From contig NZ_CP063373.1 of the NCBI RefSeq assembly GCF_015160855.1, positions 3,658,001 to 3,722,000 of the forward strand: a stretch of 64,000 nucleotides of DNA, in the 5' to 3' direction. Below the pieces are notes generated by a model. It made no database searches, was not told where the DNA came from, and worked only from the letters and a program-made list of their open reading frames with translations. Within the stretch, counting starts at the first letter, position 1, and each line of letters opens with the position of its first letter. The DNA comes from Streptomyces ferrugineus. Its GTDB lineage: Bacteria; Actinomycetota; Actinomycetes; Streptomycetales; Streptomycetaceae. Positions 33,557 to 41,735 of this stretch are shown one piece after another. The position numbers were made by a program, and so were the translations under genes.

Positions 33557-33881
33557 TGGGGGCGCTCCTCACTCGGAGTATCAGCTCGGGCCGCCGCGTT
33601 CTGGCAGGTCAACCAGCGTGCCATGGGGGTGCCAGTGTAGGCGCAGGGGTGGGCGGCCGGAACCGGGTCGGGGTCGGACGGATGCCGAACCATGCCGATT
33701 TTCCTGACTGGATGTCAGGAGGGCCGTGTGCGTCGGCGTTTCGCGGGTGGGGAGGGGCCGCCCGACCAGCCTGGTCCGCGGCGGATGGGCGCGGCAACCC
33801 GATGGTCCGGTTTGGCGTGATCACGATCGCCGGGTGGCAGGTGGCCCGCCCTTGCGGCGAGGCGGTGCGTCTGCTCGTCCA
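33557..33881. other. gene-free stretch between plsC and phosphatase genes
   Basis: 325 bases. The left part should contain the plsC promoter (candidate TTCCGG-N17-TACACT on the minus strand, 33634-33662). A perfect 7-bp inverted repeat TCCTGAC-N5-GTCAGGA lies at 33702-33720 and may end the minus-strand transcript of the phosphatase gene at 33882. I see no coding sequence. Confidence 0.5.
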
Positions 33882-35114
33882 TCACAGCCGCACGATCACC
33901 AGTGCCGTGTCGTCCGTCGCGCCGCCGGGGGGCAGCAGCTCCAGCAGCACGGCGTCGGCGAGGGGCTCGGGGTCGTCCGTGCGATGGCGGACGAGGGAGT
34001 CGGCGAGGCGGGCCAGCCCGGTGTCGATGTCCTCGTGGCGGCGCTCGACCAGTCCGTCGGTGTACAGCACGAGCGTGGCGCCGCTGGTGTAGGCGGTGAC
34101 GGCCTCGGGGCGCGGCATCGGGTCGGGACGGGCGTCCAGCGGCGGGTCGGTGGCCCGGTCGAGGAACTCCACCCGCCCGTCGGGGTGGACCAGGGCGGGC
34201 GGCGGATGGCCCGCGCTGCTGTAGGCGATGGTGCGGGCGTCGAGGTCGATGAACGTCGTGACCGCGGTGGCCGATTCGGCGCCGTCGACGACATGGGCGT
34301 ACCGCCCCAGCACGTCCAGCGCCTGGGCCGGGCCGTCGGCGACCCGGGAGGTCGCGGTCAGCGCGCTGCGCAACTGGCCCATGACACCGGCCGCCGCCAG
34401 TCCGTGCCCGACCACGTCGCCGACGGAGACGCCGATGCGGTTGCCGCCGACCAGCTCGACCAGGTCGTACCAGTCTCCGCACACATTGAGCGCGCCGACC
34501 GCGGGCCGGTAGCGCACGGCGGCCCGGCGGGTGCGCACCTGCCGGTGGGCGGGCAGCATCGCCTCCTGGAGGGCCAGGGCCACCTCGCGCTCGCGGGCGT
34601 GGGCCTGCCGCAGCCGTTCGTTGACCTGCTGCAGCTCCCGGGCCCGCGTGTACAGCTCGGCCTCCAGCACCCGCGCCCGGCTGCCGCCGCCCGTGCCACC
34701 GCGCAGCCGGATGAGTTCGGTGACCTCCTCCACCCGGTGGACCACCAGCACCACCTTCCCGTCGGGGCCGAAGACCGGCGCGTTGATCGGGCTCCAGTAA
34801 CGCTCCTCCCACTCGCCGGGGCGCAGCGGGTCCTCGACGTCATAGCGCTGCAGCGCCATGGTGTCCCGCTCGCCGGTGGCCACCACGCGCAGCATCGAGG
34901 CCCGGACGTCGCGCATGCCGGTGGCGGTGGAGTCGTTGGGGTTCTCGGGGAAGACGTCGAAGATGTAGCGGCCCACCAGCTGGTCGCGGGTGCGTCCGGA
35001 CAGGCGCTGGAAGTCCTCGTTGGCGTCCACGTAGACCAGTTCCGGGGTGAGCAGCGCCACCATCCCGGGCAGACCCTGGAAGACCGCCTCGTAGTCGATC
35101 GCCTTCTCGTCCAT
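33882..35114 (-). CDS. PAS-domain SpoIIE-family protein phosphatase
   Basis: 410 residues. One PAS domain (about 8-130; ELVYVDANEDFQRLSGRTRD), a coiled-coil linker (about 145-185; LEAELYTRARELQQVNER) and a PP2C-type SpoIIE phosphatase (about 205-408) with GDWYDLVELVGGNRIGVSVGDVVGHG (metal Asp residues in GDWYD and VGDVVGHG, given here as two pieces) and VLYTDGLVE. Relatives dephosphorylate anti-anti-sigma factors in partner switches. Ligand and target are unknown. It is next to a larger phosphatase of the same kind. Confidence 0.92.
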   Translation of the reverse strand: MDEKAIDYEAVFQGLPGMVALLTPELVYVDANEDFQRLSGRTRDQLVGRYIFDVFPENPNDSTATGMRDVRASMLRVVATGERDTMALQRYDVEDPLRPGEWEERYWSPINAPVFGPDGKVVLVVHRVEEVTELIRLRGGTGGGSRARVLEAELYTRARELQQVNERLRQAHAREREVALALQEAMLPAHRQVRTRRAAVRYRPAVGALNVCGDWYDLVELVGGNRIGVSVGDVVGHGLAAAGVMGQLRSALTATSRVADGPAQALDVLGRYAHVVDGAESATAVTTFIDLDARTIAYSSAGHPPPALVHPDGRVEFLDRATDPPLDARPDPMPRPEAVTAYTSGATLVLYTDGLVERRHEDIDTGLARLADSLVRHRTDDPEPLADAVLLELLPPGGATDDTALVIVRL

Positions 35115-35152
35115 GGCTCTCGCCTCACCGCCGGGATCCGACCAGTCTTCCG

Positions 35153-35187
35153 CGCCATATGTGGCGTATGTATCGATGTACTACATC
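35153..35187. promoter_or_regulatory. two adjacent inverted repeats upstream of the phosphatase gene
   Basis: CGCCA-TATG-TGGCG (35153-35166) and GATGTA-C-TACATC (35175-35187) lie side by side 39-73 nt before the 33882-35114 start, in a short AT-rich patch. They probably contain the promoter and an operator of that gene. No regulator can be named. Confidence 0.45.
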
Positions 35188-35224
35188 TGTTCAGATTCGT
35201 CAGGTCGAAGGGCGGAATCCGATC

Positions 35225-37687
35225 TCATGGCGAGGGATCCGTCAGGGGCTGCTCGGCCCAGATGATCTTCCCCTCGGGGACGAAGCGCGTGCCCCACCGC
35301 TGGGTGACCTGGGACACCAGCAGCAGCCCGCGGCCGCCCTCGTCGGTGGTGCGCGGATGACGCAGATGCGGGGCGGTGGCGCCGCCGTCGAAGACCTCGC
35401 AGACCAGCGCGCGCTCCTTGATCAGGCGCAGCCGGATGGGCCCCGCGGCGTACCGGATCGCATTGGTGACCAGCTCGCTGACCACCAGTTCTGTGGTGAA
35501 CGCCAGCTCCTCCAGGCCCCATTCGGCCAGCAGCCGGGTGGCCGTCTTGCGGGCGGTGGCGACGGCGGCCGGGTCGGCGGGCAGATCCCAGTCGGCGACC
35601 TGCTCGGCGCCGAGCAGCCGGGTGCGGGCCATCAGCAGCGCCACGTCGTCGTGCGGACGGGCCGGCACCAGCGCGTCGACCACCGCCCGGCAGCGCAGGT
35701 CGAGGGTGTCCGCGCGCCGCTCCAGAGCCCGCCGCAACCGGTCCCGGTCGGCGTCCACCACCCCGTCGCCCTCCTCGCGTGCCAGCAGCCCGTCGGTGTG
35801 CAGGGCGAGCGTGCTGCCCGCCGCCAGGGCCAGCTCGACCGACTCGAACGGGGGGCCGCCCACCCCCAGCGGCGCCCCCTGCGGAAGGTCGACGAAGGTG
35901 ACGTCGCCGTCGGGCAGCACGACGGCCGGCGCCGGATGGCCCGCGGCCGCCATGGTGCACTGCCCGTCGACCGGGTCGTAGACGACGTACACGCATCCGG
36001 AGCCCACGGACTGGGCGATGGCGGCCTCCTCCGCGCCCGCCTCGACACCCTCCTCGCGGGCCGACCGCGCCACCAGGTCGTCCAGGTGGGCGAGCACCTC
36101 CTCGGGCGGCAGGTCCAGCGCGGCGAGAGTCCGTACGGCGGTGCGCAGCCGGCCCATCGCCGCGGCGGCGTCGATGCCGTGCCCCGGCACCTCGCCCACC
36201 ACCAGGGCGACCCGGCCGCCGGACAGGGTGATCAGGTCGTACCAGTCGCCGCCGAGGCCGGTCAGCTCGTCCGCCGGGCGGTAGCAGGCGGCGACCTCCA
36301 CCGCGTCCTGCTCGGGCAGCCGGTGCGGGAGCAGACTGCGCTGCAGGACCAGCGCGGCGTCGCGCTCGCGGGTGTAGCGGCGGGCGTTGTCCACGCAGAC
36401 GGCCGCGCGCGAGACCAGGTCCTCGGCGAGGGTCAGGTCGTCCTCGTCGAAGGGGTCCTGGCGGCGGCGCCGGAAGAACGTCGTCACGCCGAGGGTGACG
36501 CCCCGGGCTCGGATCGGAACGATCAACACGCTGTGCAGCCCCAGCTCCAGGAAGGTCGCCTCCCGGCCGCCGGGTATGCCGGTGGCCCACTCCCTGGCGA
36601 GCGGATCGAGACGCTCCTGACGCCAGGACATGCCCGTCGTCAGGGCGTGGATCGGCGGGGAACCGGCGTGGTAGGCGGCCACCTCGCCGATCGCGACGAC
36701 GGCCTCCGGGACGTTCTCGTTCACCGACTGGTGCCCCGCGCGGCGCAGCGGCACATCGGCCGCGTCGCCCGGCGTCCCCGGGGCGAGCTCGGCGCCCGCC
36801 AGCACCGACTCCAGCAGGTCGACGGCGACGAAGTCGGCGAACGTCGGCACCGCCACATCGGACAGCTCCTGCGCGGTCTGCATGATGTCCAGGCTGCGGC
36901 CGATGCACTCCCCGGCCCGGTCGAGCAGGGCGAGGCGCTGCCGGGCGCGGTGCCGCTCGCTGATGTCGACGACCGTGTAGTACACGCCCATCGGACTGCC
37001 GTGCTCGTCGTCGAGCCGGGTGAACGACATCATGTGCGCCGTCTCGCGGTGCGGTGCCGACTGCACGAGGCCCACATGCTCGTACCCCACCACCGGATCC
37101 CCGGTCTCCAGCACGCGCTTCATCTGCGCCTCGATCGACTCGGCGTCCAGGCCCGGCTGGACGTCGGCCAGCCGCATCCCCAGCCGGTTCCTCGCCGGGC
37201 CGCCGCCGAACTGCTCCAGGGCCGCGTTCGACCACACGTACCGCAGATCGGTGTCCACGATCGCTATCCCGACGGGCGATCCGGCGACCATCTGCTCCAG
37301 CACCGGCCGGCTCATGGCCCACCCCGGGGCGTCGCCCATCTCGGACAGCAGCACCAGCCAGCGCGACGGCCCGGGCGGCCCCTGCGCCGAGGTGACCCGC
37401 ACCATCACCCTGACCGGCTCCCCGCCCCGGCGTACCGCGGTCAGCAGCCCCGCCCAGCCGCCGTCCCTGCGACACTGCCGCTCGACGTCGGCCAGCCGCA
37501 GCGCGTCCTCGGCGGTCAGCAGACGACCGGCCTTCGCGCCCACCGCCTCGGCCGCGGGGTAGTCCAGCAGCCGCTCCGCGTCCCTGGTCCAGCCCGTCAC
37601 CCGCCCCCGGGCGTCGAGCAGCAGGGCCGCAGCGTCCGCCACGTCGAACCACTGCCGGTCAACGCCCTGCTCCTCGAAAGTGCCCAC
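35225..37687 (-). CDS. multidomain PAS-PAS-GAF-SpoIIE-HATPase regulator
   Basis: 820 residues. Two PAS domains (about 10-100 and 125-240; SPVGIAIVDTDLRYVWSNAA), a GAF domain (about 280-420), a SpoIIE phosphatase (about 435-660) and a C-terminal HATPase_c kinase-like domain (about 700-810; N-box ELVTNAIRYAAG, GGRGLLLVSQV). It thus carries both phosphatase and kinase modules of a sigma-factor partner switch in one chain, a typical actinomycete arrangement. In the phosphatase the usual GD-x-xGHG reads VVGEVPGHG, with Glu for a metal-binding Asp; TDGLLAREEG is intact. GTG 37687 has AGAGAGG upstream and is preferred to the ATG at 37753. Confidence 0.9.
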   Translation of the reverse strand: MGTFEEQGVDRQWFDVADAAALLLDARGRVTGWTRDAERLLDYPAAEAVGAKAGRLLTAEDALRLADVERQCRRDGGWAGLLTAVRRGGEPVRVMVRVTSAQGPPGPSRWLVLLSEMGDAPGWAMSRPVLEQMVAGSPVGIAIVDTDLRYVWSNAALEQFGGGPARNRLGMRLADVQPGLDAESIEAQMKRVLETGDPVVGYEHVGLVQSAPHRETAHMMSFTRLDDEHGSPMGVYYTVVDISERHRARQRLALLDRAGECIGRSLDIMQTAQELSDVAVPTFADFVAVDLLESVLAGAELAPGTPGDAADVPLRRAGHQSVNENVPEAVVAIGEVAAYHAGSPPIHALTTGMSWRQERLDPLAREWATGIPGGREATFLELGLHSVLIVPIRARGVTLGVTTFFRRRRQDPFDEDDLTLAEDLVSRAAVCVDNARRYTRERDAALVLQRSLLPHRLPEQDAVEVAACYRPADELTGLGGDWYDLITLSGGRVALVVGEVPGHGIDAAAAMGRLRTAVRTLAALDLPPEEVLAHLDDLVARSAREEGVEAGAEEAAIAQSVGSGCVYVVYDPVDGQCTMAAAGHPAPAVVLPDGDVTFVDLPQGAPLGVGGPPFESVELALAAGSTLALHTDGLLAREEGDGVVDADRDRLRRALERRADTLDLRCRAVVDALVPARPHDDVALLMARTRLLGAEQVADWDLPADPAAVATARKTATRLLAEWGLEELAFTTELVVSELVTNAIRYAAGPIRLRLIKERALVCEVFDGGATAPHLRHPRTTDEGGRGLLLVSQVTQRWGTRFVPEGKIIWAEQPLTDPSP

Positions 37688-37752
37688 GGCCGACCTCTCT
37701 GTCGCTGAGAGCGGTCTACCACCTCTTGTCCCCATCTTCACCCTTCCACTCA

Positions 37753-37772
37753 CCCCCGCCTCTTTGCGGGGG
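37753..37772. terminator. short GC hairpin
   Basis: CCCCCGC-N6-GCGGGGG, 7-bp perfect stem, between rocD and the large phosphatase gene. It is a second possible stop for the rocD transcript after the stronger hairpin at 37818-37854. Confidence 0.5.
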
Positions 37773-37817
37773 CCGGGAGGGTGCGGAGCAGGGGCGGCAA
37801 ATCAGAGGGCGGGTGTC

Positions 37818-37854
37818 CGGCGGCCCGGCTCCCGCGCCGGGAACCGGGCCGCCG
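37818..37854. terminator. terminator hairpin after rocD
   Basis: CGGCGGCCCGG (37818-37828) pairs with CCGGGCCGCCG (37844-37854): an 11-bp perfect stem 12 nt beyond the rocD stop, read on the minus strand. No U-tract. Confidence 0.75.
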
Positions 37855-37866
37855 AGCCACGCCGAT

Positions 37867-39084
37867 CTACGCCAGTACCTTCTCCAGCGCCCCCAGCGCC
37901 TCCGTCAGCTCCTCCGCGGTGATCGTCAGCGGGGGAGCCAGCCGGATCGTGGAGCCGTGGGTGTCCTTGACCAGGACCCCCTCCCGGAGCAGGCGCTCGC
38001 CGATCTCGCGGCCCGTGCCGGCCTCCGGGTCGATGTCGACGCCCGCCCACAGGCCCCGCGCCCGGAAGCCGACGACGCCCTTGCCCAGCAGCGCCGACAG
38101 GCCGCCCCGCAGGACCACGCCCAGCTCCGCGGCCCGGCGCTGGAACTCGCCCGTCTCCAGCAGTCCGACCACGGCCGTGCCGACCGCCGCGGCCAGCGGG
38201 TTGCCGCCGAACGTCGAGCCGTGCTCGCCCGGCCGCAGGACGCCGAGCACCTCCCGGCGGGCCACCACCGCCGACACCGGCACGATCCCGCCGCCCAGCG
38301 CCTTGCCCAGCAGCAGCACGTCCGGCACGACCGACTCGTGCTCGACGGCGAGCGTACGGCCCGTGCGGCCGAGCCCCGACTGGATCTCGTCCGCCATGAA
38401 CAGGCAGCCCTTGCGGCTGGTCAGCTCCCGCACCCCGGCCAGATAGCCGTGGTCGGGGATGAGGACACCCGCCTCGCCCTGGATCGGCTCCAGCAGCACC
38501 GCCGCCGTCGTCTCGTCGATCGCCGCCTCCAGCGCCGGCAGATCGTTGTACGGCACGATCCGGAAGCCCGGCGTGAAGGGGCCGAAGCCCTGCCGCGCGG
38601 TCTCGTCCGTGGAGAACGACACGATCGTCGTCGTACGGCCGTGGAAGTTCTCGGCCGCCACCACGATCGTCGCCCGGTCCGCCGGGACGCCCTTCACCTC
38701 GTACGCCCACTTGCGGGCCACCTTGATGCCGCTCTCCACGGCCTCGGCGCCCGTGTTCATCGGCAGCACCATGTCCAGGCCGGTCAGCGCCGCGAGCCGC
38801 TCGGCGAACTCCGCGAGCCTGTCGTTGTGGAACGCCCGGGACGTCAGGGTCAGCCGGTCGAGCTGGCTGTGCGCCGCCTCGGTCAGCGCCGGATGGCGGT
38901 GCCCGAAGTTCAGCGCCGAGTAGCCCGCCAGCATGTCGAGGTAGCGGCGGCCCTCCACGTCCTCCACCCAGGTGCCCTCGGCACGTGCGACGACCACGGG
39001 CAGCGGGTGGTAGTTGTGCGCCAGGACCGGTTCCTCGGCGCGGATCAGATCGGTGGACGAACGGGTCTGCGCGGGCGCGGTCAT
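37867..39084 (-). CDS. rocD: ornithine aminotransferase
   Basis: 405 residues, class III PLP enzyme. It converts L-ornithine and 2-oxoglutarate into glutamate semialdehyde and glutamate. VLAHNYHPLPVV (substrate entry), NTGAEAVESGIKVARKW, EPIQGEAGV, DEIQSGLGRTG and the PLP lysine in LLLGKALGGGIVPVSA are ornithine aminotransferase marks. Its ATG overlaps the stop of ddaH (ATGA). With ddaH it forms a short arginine-derivative-to-glutamate route. Confidence 0.95.
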   Translation of the reverse strand: MTAPAQTRSSTDLIRAEEPVLAHNYHPLPVVVARAEGTWVEDVEGRRYLDMLAGYSALNFGHRHPALTEAAHSQLDRLTLTSRAFHNDRLAEFAERLAALTGLDMVLPMNTGAEAVESGIKVARKWAYEVKGVPADRATIVVAAENFHGRTTTIVSFSTDETARQGFGPFTPGFRIVPYNDLPALEAAIDETTAAVLLEPIQGEAGVLIPDHGYLAGVRELTSRKGCLFMADEIQSGLGRTGRTLAVEHESVVPDVLLLGKALGGGIVPVSAVVARREVLGVLRPGEHGSTFGGNPLAAAVGTAVVGLLETGEFQRRAAELGVVLRGGLSALLGKGVVGFRARGLWAGVDIDPEAGTGREIGERLLREGVLVKDTHGSTIRLAPPLTITAEELTEALGALEKVLA

Positions 39085-39893
39085 GAGCGGATCTCCTGGG
39101 TGCAGCACTTGATGCCACCGCCGGCCTTGCGGAACTCCGACAGGTCGACGGGGACGGGGACATAGCCGCGCTCGTCAAGCCGGGCGGCGAGCGCCTCGGC
39201 CTGCGGCGCGATGAAGACATGGCGGCCGTCGGACACGGAGTTCAGGCCGAACGCCGCCGCGTCGTCGCGGGTGGCGAGCACCGCCTCCGGGTACAGCCGC
39301 GCGAGCACCTCACGGCTGCCCGGCGAGAACGCCTCCGGGTAGTAGGCGATGTTGTCGTTATCGAGCACGAACAACGCCGTGTCCAGGTGGTAGAAGTACG
39401 GGTCCACCAGCGTCAGGCTGATCACCGGGTGGCCGAAGAACTCCTGCACCTCGCGGTGCGCGTCCCGGGTGGTGCGGAAACCGGTGCCGGCGAGCACATA
39501 GCGGCCCGTCCAGACCAGGTCGCCCTCGCCCTCGCACACCGACTCGGGCCGGTACACGTCGAAGCCCGCCGTCTTGAACCACGTCTCGTAGTGCGTGGAC
39601 TCCGGGCGGCGCTCGGGCGCGTGGAACAGGGATCCGAAGACGCGGCCGCCGACGACGACCGCCGAGTTCGCGGCGAACACCATGTCGGGGAGACCGGCGA
39701 CCGGCTCCAGGGTGTCGACCGCGTGGTCGTGGGAACGGTAGGCGTGGATCAGCGCCTGCCACTGCTCCTGGGCCAGATCGACGTCCACCCGGACGTCGGG
39801 CTGCATCCAGGGGTTGATCGCGTACTGCACGGCGAAGTGTCTGGGTTCGCAGACGAGGAAGCGCCGCCGGCGCGGCACACGGGTTTCGGGCAC
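39081..39893 (-). CDS. ddaH: dimethylarginine dimethylaminohydrolase-like amidinohydrolase
   Basis: 270 residues of the guanidino-group-modifying (amidinotransferase) superfamily. FVCEPRHF-type LVCEPRHFAVQYAINPWM, DMVFAANSAV, EGEGDLVWTG, the catalytic His in YFYHLDTALFVLD, and the C-terminal nucleophilic Cys in GGGIKCCTQE (two adjacent Cys) are present. It would release citrulline from methylarginine or act on arginine. GTG 39893, preceded by GGAGGAA, is preferred. Coupled to rocD. Confidence 0.87.
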   Translation of the reverse strand: MPETRVPRRRRFLVCEPRHFAVQYAINPWMQPDVRVDVDLAQEQWQALIHAYRSHDHAVDTLEPVAGLPDMVFAANSAVVVGGRVFGSLFHAPERRPESTHYETWFKTAGFDVYRPESVCEGEGDLVWTGRYVLAGTGFRTTRDAHREVQEFFGHPVISLTLVDPYFYHLDTALFVLDNDNIAYYPEAFSPGSREVLARLYPEAVLATRDDAAAFGLNSVSDGRHVFIAPQAEALAARLDERGYVPVPVDLSEFRKAGGGIKCCTQEIRS

Positions 39894-39979
39894 AGAGGGG
39901 TTCCTCCGCTTCCTACGGTGTCGATGAGGATTGAGACCAAGGTAGGAAGCGACGTCGACGAGCGACAAGAAACCAGTAT

Positions 39980-39993
39980 TGCGTGTCCACGCA
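39980..39993. promoter_or_regulatory. Lrp-type operator candidate upstream of ddaH
   Basis: TGCGT-GTCC-ACGCA, perfect 5-bp arms, extended outwards by the imperfect match CAGTATT / GGAATGCTG. It lies 87 nt before the ddaH start and 15 nt beyond the end of the adjacent Lrp-family regulator gene, so regulation of ddaH-rocD by that protein is plausible. Confidence 0.5.
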
Positions 39994-40007
39994 GGAATGC
40001 TGCGTCT

Positions 40008-40520
40008 TCAGGCCGGTCGGCGCACGTGTGCTGCGTCGTTCGGCACGGGCTGGCTGGCGCCCGCCTCGGGGCTCTCCGGGATGAGATGGGACAGCACCAT
40101 CACGCTGATCGTCTTGCGGATGAACGGCTCGACCCGGATGCGCTCCAGCACCTCCTCGAAGTGCTCCACATCCCGCGCCCGCACATGCAGCAGCGCGTCC
40201 GCGCCCCCCGTCACGGTCATCGCCGCCGTGATCTCCGGATGGTTGCGGACCACCTCCGCCAGCCGCCGCGGCGGGGCCGCCCCCTCGCAGTAGACCTCGA
40301 CATACGCCTCCGTACGCCAGCCCAGCGCCGACGGCTTGACCGTGGCCGTGAACCCGGTGATCACCCCGGTGTCGCGCAGCCGGTCCACGCGCCGCTTGAC
40401 CGCCGTCGCCGACAGCCCGACGCTCGTGCCGATCTCGGCGAAACTCGTCCGGGCGTTCGCCATCAGGGCCGTGATGATCTTCCGGTCGAGTTCGTCGAAA
40501 GAGGCCGCGCCGCTGTTCAT
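40008..40520 (-). CDS. Lrp/AsnC-family regulator
   Basis: 170 residues. N-terminal AsnC HTH (FDELDRKIITALMANARTSF, AEIGTSVGLSATAVKRRVDR; about 8-60) and C-terminal RAM effector domain (about 75-150; EAYVEVYCEG, VTGGADALLHVRARD). It is encoded just upstream of ddaH-rocD on the same strand; amino-acid-responsive control of those genes (arginine or ornithine) is likely, with an inverted repeat in between. ATG 40520 gives the conserved start; the frame remains open far upstream. Confidence 0.92.
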   Translation of the reverse strand: MNSGAASFDELDRKIITALMANARTSFAEIGTSVGLSATAVKRRVDRLRDTGVITGFTATVKPSALGWRTEAYVEVYCEGAAPPRRLAEVVRNHPEITAAMTVTGGADALLHVRARDVEHFEEVLERIRVEPFIRKTISVMVLSHLIPESPEAGASQPVPNDAAHVRRPA

Positions 40521-40595
40521 GAGGGCACTGTAAGCGGCACGACACCCAGCGCGAACGTGTACGCAGCCCACATGTCCAGGCGCGCCCATTGCTCT

Positions 40596-40601
40596 TACAC
40601 T
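40596..40601 (+). promoter_or_regulatory. -10 hexamer of the LytTR operon
   Basis: TACACT ends 7 nt before the ATG at 40609, so the first gene of the four-gene operon is probably translated from a leaderless message. No clear -35 is seen, which suits an activator-dependent promoter. Confidence 0.45.
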
Positions 40602-40608
40602 CCCGTTC

Positions 40609-41373
40609 ATGCTGCGCGCCCTGGCTGTCGACGACGAACGCCCCTCGCTGGAGGAGCTGCTGTACCTGCTGAACGCGGACCCGCGCATCGGCAGCGCGGA
40701 GGGCGCCGGCGACGCGACCGAGGCGCTGCGCCGGATCAACCGCGCCCTGGAGTCGGGACCCGACGGCCCGGAGTCGATCGACGTCGTCTTCCTCGACATC
40801 AACATGCCCGGCCTCGACGGCCTGGACCTGGCCCGGCTGCTCACCGGCCTCGCCAAGCCGCCGCTCGTGGTGTTCGTCACCGCCCACGAGGACTTCGCCG
40901 TCCACGCCTTCGACCTCAAGGCCGTCGACTACGTGCTCAAGCCGGTGCGCAAGGAGCGCCTCGCGGAGGCCGTCCGCCGCGTCGTCGAACTGCGTGGCGC
41001 CGAGCCCCGTGACACCGCGCCCCGAATACCCGTGAGCGAACCCGACCCCGACCACATCCCGGTCGAGCTCGGCGGCGTGACCCGCTTCGTCGCCGTCGAC
41101 GACATCACCCACGTCGAGGCCCAGGGCGACTACGCCCGTCTGCACACCGACAGGGGCAGCCACCTCGTCCGCATCCCCCTGTCGACCCTGGAGGAGCGCT
41201 GGCGCTCCCGCGGCTTCGTCCGCATCCACCGCCGCCACCTCGTCGCCCTGCGCCACATCGGCGAGCTCCGCCTGGACGCGGGCACCGTCAGCGTCATGGT
41301 CGGCTCCGAGGAACTCCAGGTCAGCCGCCGACACGCGCGCGAGCTGCGGGACCTGCTCATGAGGAGGCCGTGA
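40609..41373 (+). CDS. LytTR-type response regulator
   Basis: 254 residues. Receiver domain 1-125: acidic pair AVDDERPSL, phosphoacceptor Asp in VVFLDINMPGLDG (about residue 63), the Thr/Lys in FVTAHED and VLKPVRKERL. A LytTR DNA-binding domain follows (about 150-250; VDDITHVEAQGDYARLHT, FVRIHRRHLVAL). First gene of RR - DUF485-like - SSS symporter - histidine kinase, each coupled by a 4-nt overlap. Confidence 0.95.
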   Translation: MLRALAVDDERPSLEELLYLLNADPRIGSAEGAGDATEALRRINRALESGPDGPESIDVVFLDINMPGLDGLDLARLLTGLAKPPLVVFVTAHEDFAVHAFDLKAVDYVLKPVRKERLAEAVRRVVELRGAEPRDTAPRIPVSEPDPDHIPVELGGVTRFVAVDDITHVEAQGDYARLHTDRGSHLVRIPLSTLEERWRSRGFVRIHRRHLVALRHIGELRLDAGTVSVMVGSEELQVSRRHARELRDLLMRRP

Positions 41374-41735
41374 CGATGCCCCAGAGCCCCGCCGAACGCC
41401 GCGTCGTCGTCACCGGCCCGCCCCGGCGCACCCGCCCCGTCTCCGGCTACTACCGCCCCCGCACCGAGATCGACGAGCAGACCACCCTCGGCCACACCTA
41501 CGTCCGCTCCCTGATGCGCACCCAGCTGCGCGCCGGCCTCACCGTGTTCGCGGTCCTCGGCCTGCTCATCGGCCCCCTGCCCCTGCTGTTCGCCGCCATG
41601 CCGGACGCCCGCGGCCTGGTATGGCTGGTCCTCGGCTTCGGCCTCTACGCCCCGCTGGTCCTGCTCGCCCGCTGGTACGTCCGGCGCGCCGAACGCAACG
41701 AGCGGGACTTCGTACGCCTCGTAGAGGACCGATGA
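41370..41735 (+). CDS. DUF485-like small membrane protein
   Basis: 121 residues. A charged N-terminal half (about 1-50) and two membrane helices (about 54-76, 84-103) followed by RRAERNERDFVRLVEDR. Small DUF485 proteins (YjcH, MctB) are co-encoded with acetate/monocarboxylate SSS symporters and may be subunits. It begins at GTG 41370 overlapping the regulator gene; ATG 41376 is an alternative. Ends with an ATGA overlap with the symporter gene. Confidence 0.82.
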   Translation: MTMPQSPAERRVVVTGPPRRTRPVSGYYRPRTEIDEQTTLGHTYVRSLMRTQLRAGLTVFAVLGLLIGPLPLLFAAMPDARGLVWLVLGFGLYAPLVLLARWYVRRAERNERDFVRLVEDR

